A stretch of DNA of 64,000 nucleotides. It comes from Tamarix chinensis. Lineage: Eukaryota > Streptophyta > Magnoliopsida > Caryophyllales > Tamaricaceae. Position 1 is the stretch's first letter, and each line of letters starts with the position of its first letter. Of the stretch, positions 56,518 to 64,000 are shown one piece after another. The position numbers and the translations under genes were made by a program. The stretch spans positions 16,040,212 through 16,104,211 of the forward strand of contig CM060175.1 of the NCBI GenBank assembly GCA_030549775.1, written 5' to 3'. The notes under the pieces are model-generated. The model was given only the letters and a program-made list of their open reading frames with translations. It ran no database searches and was not told the DNA's origin.

Positions 56518-57010
56518 CACTACAAAATAATTGACATGTGCAACAGAAATTTAAGGATAGATTTTTTTCCTATTGGTAAAAGTCACTAATACCAATAGAT
56601 ATTTTTTTTGGGTAATAAGCAGAGTTTTCCCAATAGATCATTTGCTAATTTTTATATCTATGGGTATTAGTGGTATTATACTAACATAAACTAATACACA
56701 CTCATATATTTGTTGGTATTAGTATCTGAGGGAGATAATGATTTTAGCTATTGTTATATCCGTAAAATTCTTAGTATCATAATTGCCTATTTTTATAATA
56801 AATACTAATAATATTAATATATAACCACATTTATAATAAATAATATAAATATTTGTTAATATTATTATAATATAACTATGAAATTTAATATAATATTATA
56901 GAAATAATAATAAATAACTATTATTATTGTAAGAATTATTTTAATAAATATCATAATAAAAATAATAATTAGTTAAGTTGAATTTTGAATAACCTAGGAT
57001 AGAGGTCTTA
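56518..57010 (+). mobile_element. CACTA-like end, copy 2, in tandem
   Basis: Begins CACTACAAAATAATTGACATG directly after GGGGTCT. It contains CTAATACCAATAGAT, ATGGGTATTAGTG and TGTTGGTATTAGT as in copy 1, and closes with ACCTAGGATAGAGGTCTTA, matching ACCTATATGATGGGGTCTCA at the end of copy 1. Two head-to-tail copies of a roughly 0.5-kb unit. Confidence 0.5.
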
Positions 57011-57079
57011 CTGACTTGTCAACAAGTTAGGGGTCTGGGGGTAGCGCGCCCCGGCTAGGGGGTCCGAGGGACAACGTAG
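57011..57079. other. GC-rich hairpin-like island
   Basis: ACTTGTCAACAAGT (6-bp arms) is followed by GGGGTCTGGGGGTAGCGCGC and CCCCGGCTAGG, strongly GC-rich within AT-rich surroundings. It ends at CGTAG, next to the TGTAACACCCC start of LTR-E1. Origin unknown. Confidence 0.4.
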
Positions 57080-59070
57080 TGTAACACCCCGCTTCTTAAA
57101 AACCTATTTTTTTTATAAATATTAGTGTTGAATTATGAGTTTTAACATTTAAATTTATTTTAAGTGGGTTATTTATTTTAAATCTTATTTCTATTTTAAT
57201 AAGTCTTCCAATTTATTTTGAATAAAAAAATTTATTGGATAAGTCTTTTATTTGTTCCCCAAAAGCTATTTACAAATTCTTTCATTTAAATTTAATCTAG
57301 TTGAAATCATATTCTTGATATAATCCCTTTTCGATATTTTGGTATTAAGAAAAACTATCGGATATATAGTATCGACAACCCCTGCCCCACCTTATTTTTA
57401 TTCTTTTCTCTCTCTCTTCTTCTAGTTCTTTTTTTCCTATTTGGGAAACTTGAACCCTCAACCTCTTATGGTCCCTTCCTCCTCTGCTTTGTTGACCAGA
57501 ACACCACCACCACACCAGCTCTTTGTTGCTTGATCATGCCTCCACAACCTCCACTACATCCGCTCGTTGTCGTCGACAGCAACACGCGAGCATCAGTAGA
57601 GCAACACCAGTGATGCACCCCTATCTTTCCTCCTCCAGCATCTCTCTGGCACCGGCGAGTGGTCTTCACCCACCGACAAAGCTCCACCACCCTTTTCCCG
57701 CTTTGTTTTAGCTGAATGCATTTGGTATATTTTTCCCAAATCCTAACTTTTGTTTTGATTAATTTTGAATAAATTAGCCTTAATTAAGCTAAATTTGTTT
57801 TTTAGTTGAGTATATATATATTGTATGATTGATGTGGATGGGCTAATTGTGTGATATATGCTGATTTCTAGAATTTGAGATTTTTGACCCAATTATGTCC
57901 AGATATCTCATATTCGTTCAATTAAGTAATTTTGGATAATTTGATTATGCATTATATGTTGAAATGTACATAGTGTCATATTGGAATTGTTAATTTGAGA
58001 AATTTGTGCGAAATTAATTGAAATTTTATTTTTAGGTCAATATTCTTGCTGATTTAAATTGGATTGTGTAATTAAGTTATTTTATTAAATTGATTATAGA
58101 ATTTGTAATATAATATGTTTAATTTCATTTCTGAACCATCAATCTAAATATTTTGATAAGATTTGACCGGATTTCCAGTTCACGCTCAAAACCTAATTAT
58201 GGGCATTTTCTATGATCATTGGAGAAAAAGCTACAAAATAATTAGTTAGGCATACAATGCCTTTATTTTCACCAAATAAGGGATGAATATAAGTTAAGTT
58301 ATCTTCCCTTCTTCATTAAAAAGATTCATCTAATAGAATAAATTTGAGGAATACATGCAACGAGAACCCATTTAGTATTGCTTGCTCATGTAGAAGATAA
58401 ATTGATAATAGCTTATTTGGGGCAAATTGTGGTCATATTCTTTGATATATGCTTTTGATTCATCTTCATCGTCTTCTAATGAATTCAGAAGAAGAACCAC
58501 ACAATGAAACATTTTTGGGGGGAATAATAATAAAATAATACAAAAGACTTAAATTTGATACTAGCAAAGAATGGATGGCTATGATAGCATATTTATACAA
58601 AAAATTAGAGTTTATCTAATAAATACTTCAGCGTTTCAACTTTCAAGAACACCACACAATGCCTCCATATTTATACAAATAATGGGTGGATATGGTAGCA
58701 TATTTATAGTATCTAATAAAAACATCCTTTGTAGCTAGTCGATCTTGGGTTGTCAAATAGAGCAAGATTTTTCTGGCATTTCAAGTTTGTGCGACATGAC
58801 TCCATTCTATGGTACTGGTAACTCTCTTTTTCTTCAAAAGTTATAATAACATTTGTTAGATACTATATTTTTCATTTTTAGAGGTAACAACATTCAGCTA
58901 GCTTCCTCTAAGAATAGAAAGCCCAAAATGTCTTAAGCTTTAGATTTTTCATATGATCCATGATTATTTGTTGGTGATGATAAGTATTAAGCTTCAAAAT
59001 TTTCATATGATCCATGAGTATTTGTTGGTAATGTGCACTTACTTTATATCTTTCTTTTTGAATTAGTAAT
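57080..59070 (+). mobile_element. LTR-E1, 5' part only
   Basis: TGTAACACCCC start at 57080 with TTAAAAACCTATTTTTTTTA, matching the first bases of LTR-A and LTR-C in order. A short pyrimidine-rich block (57370-57710) and AT-rich sequence follow. No 3' terminus: it is broken by LTR-E2 at 59071 and the remainder is not seen. Reading frames at 57466-57711 are composition effects. Confidence 0.5.
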
Positions 59071-61009
59071 TTTAATACCCCAAATTTTTGATAAACTTAA
59101 TCTTGAGTAATTAATACCGTACCCAATTTTAATATCGAGAAATTGATATTTTTTTCTTATCCTCATTAATCTAAAATCTTAGCCTAATCCTAATATTTAT
59201 TCCAGGTAGATTATATTTCATTAAACTAACCTTAATATTAGAGGATTTATATCCTAGTCTTACCTAATTGAGCTAATAAATTTGTTTAATCTAATCCTAA
59301 CCATTAACACACTTATAATTTTTCTTGTTTTTTCTTCTTTTTTTCTCATTTTCCTTTTCTTTTCCTTTTTTTTCCCACGTGCCTGAATTTCTTTTTCCTT
59401 TCTTCTCCCCTTCTTCCTACATAAATCTCTTCCTGATATCATACTCTCTACCATCTGTCATACCATCACCTACACCTTACCTCCTATCAACACATCAACT
59501 CCCACTTACATGATGTGTTGTTGACAACATATGCCCCAATCTTTCACCCCTTTCCCTTGTCATTTCTCCCCCTTTAGACCTTCTTCTCCGCCTTTCACCA
59601 TATGAACGCCACCATACATATACATAAATATACTCTTTCATTCTCTCTTGATCTCATTTAATGATCAACACTCTACACTTTCCATTTTCCATTGAGAAAA
59701 AACCAACCCTGACCCCTCCCTCTTTTTTCTTCTTGCTCCTGCTCAGTTCAACGTTGAGAAACCATCACTACCTTACATCACCACCATTTCACAATAAAAT
59801 CGACCACTATTTTCCCCTCATCGTCTCTTACCATCACAACCCCAATCCCTTGTTCCTCCTTTCTTTTGTCATGCTTTGTTTATAATTTTCATTTATGCAT
59901 ATGGTTGTGCACTTTTCACACTACCTAGTTATGTCCTCTCACAAAATATAGGTTCCCCAAAGAGCCTTGAGCATCTCATTCCTGCTCGAGTACTTCACAC
60001 ACACTTATGCAAATTTTTCACACCTTGCCCATGTGTCCTCCTAACTCTTGACATATTCATACTCCCTTCTAAGAAAACATATGCAACACCCTAACACCAC
60101 CTTAGCACCACCATAACTTCCACCACACTTTCATGCAACTTGTGCTTCCCACTTATTTTGGTTGTTTCCATTTCCACCCTCCTTTACCTTATCTTTTCCC
60201 TCGATTATTATTCTTAAGTTATAATTATGAAATACCCTTATTTTTTTAGGTAATATTTTAGTGATCTCGGAAGAGATGGTTTAGGATTTTGTGCTTTGAG
60301 GATGGTGTCCTTATTGGTAAAGACACATATCGTAGTTAGGCGTGTACATATACTATGTGGTTGTATGTATATATTGTTTATAATGTTATGTAAATAATAT
60401 TGATTTATCATGCCATGATATGATATCTTTAAAGGGTGAAAAATGTGAAAGTATGTATTTGGGGTATAATGTTGAGGTGTGGTATTTATGTAAATACTAT
60501 GAGTTACGTATCTTGTATGAATATTGAGGGTTGATATGTATTGATATTTGGATTCTTGAGACCATTGGAAAAAGTGAGTATCGTGAGGATAGTATGGTCA
60601 TGTGATGGTAAAATAGGAAGTAATATTGGCCAGATATATTTTGAGGGTGTTATCTAATATTTCATAAGCAATGAAATTAAATGATGAATTAAGTAAAATA
60701 CAAGTTACCTAATATGATGTTTTTAGATTTTGATAAATAAAGGGTATTTTGGTCCATCAAGGTTAAAAATAATTTTTTTGGTGATTTTTGTAAGGGAAAT
60801 AGAATAGTAGTGGGCTAAGAATTACACTAACAATATTATGGTAATTATGGACCTACTATTTGGGGCTAGCTTAATAATTATGTGGTTGTGTTTATATGTT
60901 TATAAACTTTATGACGTACATATTTGTATGAACCTTGTAAGATGACCTCATACAATCAACACTAATTAAGACACTAATCATCTAAAGTAAAAGATCACGT
61001 GAGTTAGAC

Positions 61010-61436
61010 CGATTTGCTATATGGATTCGTTCCATTAGATGATAATAGTGGCTTAGGTAAGTTTTTTCCTAAGAGGTGCATCTTTATATTCCATTGAATT
61101 GAGAAAAGTGGGCCCATATATTCTACATGAATGATGATTTGATATAAGTAACTAATGGATAAAACATTAAATACTTAAAGTGAAACATTATATGAGTTAT
61201 GACTAAAGTGTTGGGTTTGTTTCACCGAACGATAATAGTGGCTCAGGTGTGTTGTCCTCGAGAGGTGCTCCAAACCATTCCACCAGTTTAGAAATAGTGG
61301 CTCAAGTGTGATTTGCTTTGAGAGGTGTTGGTTTTATTTCACCGAATGATAATAGTGGCTTAGGTATGTTGTCCCTAAGAGTTGCTTCAGACCATTTCAC
61401 TACTTTAAGAATAGTGAGGTCCCTAAACTCTAGTTA
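61010..61436 (+). repeat. Module clusters of LTR-E2
   Basis: Cores have drifted to TTCCATTAGATGATAATAGTGG and TTTCACCGAACGATAATAGTGG, with GGCTCAGGTGTG(T/A)TT linkers. ATAATAGTGG is again the part that survives. Confidence 0.65.
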
Positions 61437-61511
61437 AAGAAAAGAATGGATCATATTATATCTAATAATTAAACATAGAGCAGTAATTACCTTGTATTGT
61501 TACCTTACTCA

Positions 61512-61526
61512 GTATATGGTATACTA
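61512..61526 (+). other. Hairpin H1 of LTR-E2
   Basis: AGTATA/TATACT with a TGG loop. Compared with AGTAC/GTACT in the other copies, both arms have changed together so that pairing is kept. Confidence 0.5.
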
Positions 61527-61589
61527 ATGATCCTTTTCATGGGTTTTTCTCATTCCTACAACACTACTACGAAAATGGAAAATAATAAT

Positions 61590-61850
61590 GGGACAATAAT
61601 AACGGTGGTTCGAAAACCATTGTCAAACGCGTGAAAATTAATGGGCGGGAGAGTTTTGATAACGATTCTAGTTAAAAACCATCATTAAAAGGACAACGTT
61701 AAAATTTGCACTGATGTTTTAATAACGGTTTTATTTAAACCGTTATTAAAAGAGGATTTAATAATGGTTCATATTAGAACCGTTGTCAAAAGTCCGAAGG
61801 TTTTAATAACGGTTCCTGGAAGAACCGTTATTAAAACTCCAAAATCAAAC
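61590..61850. repeat. CACTA subterminal inverted motifs
   Basis: At least eight copies of AACGGTT/AACCGTT in alternating orientation, several paired as TTTAATAACGG..CCGTTATTAAA hairpins. In En/Spm elements such repeats bind the element's own DNA-binding protein. Confidence 0.75.
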
Positions 61851-63029
61851 TTTTATTTCGCTCAGTTCTGTTTCGTGCCAAAGTTTTCAGACTCTCTGCA
61901 CCTTCGTTCTCTTGCTCTCCTTCTCCTTGCAAACCCTCGCACCACCACACCATGCACCACCACTCTGGCTCCTCTCAAGTAAAGGAAACCCTTGCACCGC
62001 CAACTCTCCACCACACCTCTGCCATTGTCGGCTCTGCATGTACATGCTGTCATTGTTCCGAAGCTAGCTAACTAGCACTTGCACCTTCATCCTCCATCGT
62101 GTTTGAAGCCCTTGCCTCTCTCAACATTCTCACTGTCGTGTTTGTAGCTAGCTCACTTTATGTATGTGTTTGTTCTTCCTCTCGTAACTTTTTATCTACT
62201 TATATACGTATATATATATATAAATGCATGCATGTTTCTATAGGGTTTCATTTGTTTGTTATTGAAATATTGTGGTTTGTTATTCGAAAATGTGTTGTTG
62301 AATGTGTTGGCTGAAAATTTTGCTGTTTGTTGTTGAATTTGTTGCGTTATTGTTATATATTAACAAATGCATGTGTTGGCTGAGACCTTTACATATATAT
62401 ATAATATGAATGTGAGTGTAGAATTATATACATTTTCACTCATAAAAACTATATATATATACACACACACACATTTTCATTAATAAGTATAGGAGACTAG
62501 CAATAAGATATAGGAAATGTCATATAATGAAATGCAAATATATTTTACATATGCATATGTTAATGATTGCTATTTGATGAGGATTAAATAGATATAGAGA
62601 ATAAGGAATATATAAAATTGAATAATTAAATAGAGAGAAATAATTGTGTATGATAATAATAAATAATAATAATAATAATAATAATAATTAATATGATTTA
62701 TATATTATGCTTTAATTTCATTTAGCTAGGTTTAAGGATTAGGGTTTTATGAGGTTTAGGGTTAAGTTTTATTATAATAAATTATGGTTAATTAGCTAGG
62801 GTTAGGGTTTATCGTTTATTATAGTTAATTATGGTTAATTAGGGTTAAGGTTAGTATTAATATCTTTTTGGAAACGTGTTAGCATGATTCATATATATAT
62901 AGAATAGCATGACACATTTTTGAGATTAATTCTTTCTAAGCATGATTCGTATCGATAATATAATGGTACATTATTATGCTCAATACATAACATTCTAACA
63001 TTATTTATTTATTTATTTATTGTAGAGAT

Positions 63030-64000
63030 ATGGCCAACAAAAACATTGATAGGGATAGCAGTGATGAAGAAGGGAAGAGATGACCTACGATTATGATAAT
63101 TATCATAGACATGAGGAATAGAGGAGAAGTAGTCGAGTTGGGATGGAATACTTACAATCTTCCCATCGGCCCTTACGCAGATATGTTCTTGACCTACATT
63201 TCACTTGTGACCTGTAACCGTGTTCTTATCTCCTATAATAATTGGAAACAGGTTCCAAAGGGTCATAAGGAGCATATTTGGTAGGAAATCACGGTAAATA
63301 TGCTATTTTATGTAATCATTTTTGTATTTCAAGTGTTATTAATTTTATTACATTAACATTGGTATACATCTACATGTCTTATTTTGCATAGAGTGTTCAA
63401 TTCCCTAGAGAGTAGGAAGAAATGGCTTTTTATACATTGTGGGGAGCGTCTAAGAACCTTTAGGTCATATTTAGCTCGTAGAAAAATGTATAGAAAGAGG
63501 GATGGTTCTCTACGACAGAACCCACCCAAACGATACGGTTTCATCGATCAAGAAAGTTGGAACCAATTCATTGCTTATCGTCTTACGGGGGATTTTAAGG
63601 TACTTGTTAGATAACAATTAAAATTTTTGTATCAATCCCAGTATTATGTTCAATATTGAAATAACCATGTCATTATGTTTTGGCTTGTCACATAGGAAAA
63701 AAGTACCAAAAATAAAGAGATTGCGAAGCAAAATAAATACCGGCATAATATGGATCGCAAGGCTATGCGGGCCTTGAAGAGGAGTTGGTATGCATTTTGT
63801 GATTATCTATTTACATGTAAATGTCGAATTTTATAATAATATTCTTAATTAAGAATATTTTTTGATTTGTATCTCCTAGCTCAAGACTTGGACCCATGTA
63901 CCTCGTCCATCAATATTGGTACATTATGGAAGAAGGCTAGAGCAACAAGAGATGAATATATTAATGAATATGTTGATGTTGCAGCCAAAAAAATTGTAAG
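63030..64000 (+). pseudogene. CACTA Transposase_24 (Ptta/En/Spm) gene, decayed and partial
   Basis: Approximate exons 63030-63293, 63392-63599, 63696-63787 and 63880-63995 on. Exon 1 begins with ATG and encodes an acidic start. The family's RGPT motif appears as KR, TGA, PT (stop at 63081, GGA likely before). It then reads ELGWNTYNLPIGPYAD, ISYNNWKQVPKG and HIW followed by TAG (63282). Exon 2 reads SRKKWLFIHCGERLRTFRSY and NPPKRYGFIDQESWNQFI; exon 3 NKYRHNMDRKAMRALKR; exon 4 SINIGTLWKKARATRDEY. The order and motifs match the plant transposase family of CACTA elements. Phases at the first and third junctions do not fit the splice sites I chose, so either the sites are wrong or there are further frameshifts. 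Confidence 0.7.

Larger units (their letters stand above)
59071..61561 (+). mobile_element. LTR-E2, truncated by a CACTA element
   Basis: TTTAATACCCC start (the G of TG mutated), pyrimidine-rich block 59320-60200, TTGTGCTTTGAGGATGGTGT block near 60280, module clusters and hairpin H1, in the order of LTR-D. The expected H2/H3, stem and GGGGTGTTACA end are missing because a CACTA element begins at 61562. At 2.5 kb it is shorter than LTR-D up to the same point, so it also has internal deletions. Confidence 0.6.
61562..64000 (+). mobile_element. CACTA (En/Spm) element, left part, continues beyond the window
   Basis: CACTACTACGAAAATGG terminus, then a subterminal array (61590-61850) of AATAACGGTT and AACCGTTATTAAA in both orientations. 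A GC-richer leader with a likely donor CAA|GTAAAG at about 61979 follows, then AT-rich intron-like sequence with a (TAA)n run at 62655-62690, and a Transposase_24-type gene. The right end and any TNP2 gene lie outside. It inserted into LTR-E2. Confidence 0.75.

Overview
This is a repeat-dominated stretch of plant nuclear DNA, almost certainly from a flowering plant with a large genome. The evidence is spliced genes with GT-AG introns, a WUSCHEL-type homeobox gene, hAT and CACTA (En/Spm) DNA transposons, very long LTRs beginning TGTAAYACCCC and ending GGGGTGTTACA, tRNA-like SINEs and many AT-rich microsatellites. I cannot name the species. Only one host gene can be supported: a WOX3-like homeobox gene on the minus strand (33071-34998, two exons, TATA box at 35225).

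Layout. 1-3353 is the right part of a long LTR. 3818-12861 is a solo LTR (B, TSD TTTAA) with a second solo LTR (A, 5527-10203, TSD TTATT) nested inside. 12862-15467 holds a hAT-like MITE, two adjacent ~300-bp LTR-like units and part of a diverged LTR (X). X is split by solo LTR C (15468-20553, TSD ATATA) and resumes at 20554-20660. 21401-30622 is one 9.2-kb hAT element with an 8-bp near-perfect target duplication; it carries a four-exon transposase gene on the minus strand (23363-25678) broken by one in-frame TAG. 30623-38513 contains the WOX gene, tandem Stowaway-like MITEs, a SINE and small-LTR (TRIM-like) elements. 38514-42491 is solo LTR D (TSD ATAAG), inserted in a minus-strand relative of X. 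42492-57079 is mostly old, AT-rich sequence with a MITE, a decayed CACTA TNP2 fragment (46732-47143), a TRIM (48950-49551), two SINE families and two tandem CACTA-like ends. 57080-61561 holds two further LTR fragments. 61562-64000 is the left part of a CACTA element with a decayed Transposase_24 gene that runs off the window.

The long LTRs contain no gag-pol, so they are read as solo LTRs. All six whose order can be read lie on the plus strand. They fall into two sequence subfamilies in the 5' two thirds but share the 3' third: two clusters of a CCGGTCCACCGG / ATAATAGTGG module, then a row of short hairpins, then a longer stem close to the 3' end. Arms of these hairpins change together between copies or pair by G-U wobble, which suggests selection on an RNA structure. 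I consider this the most interesting signal in the window. No computation was run; boundaries were read by eye and inner repeat limits are approximate to tens of bases.
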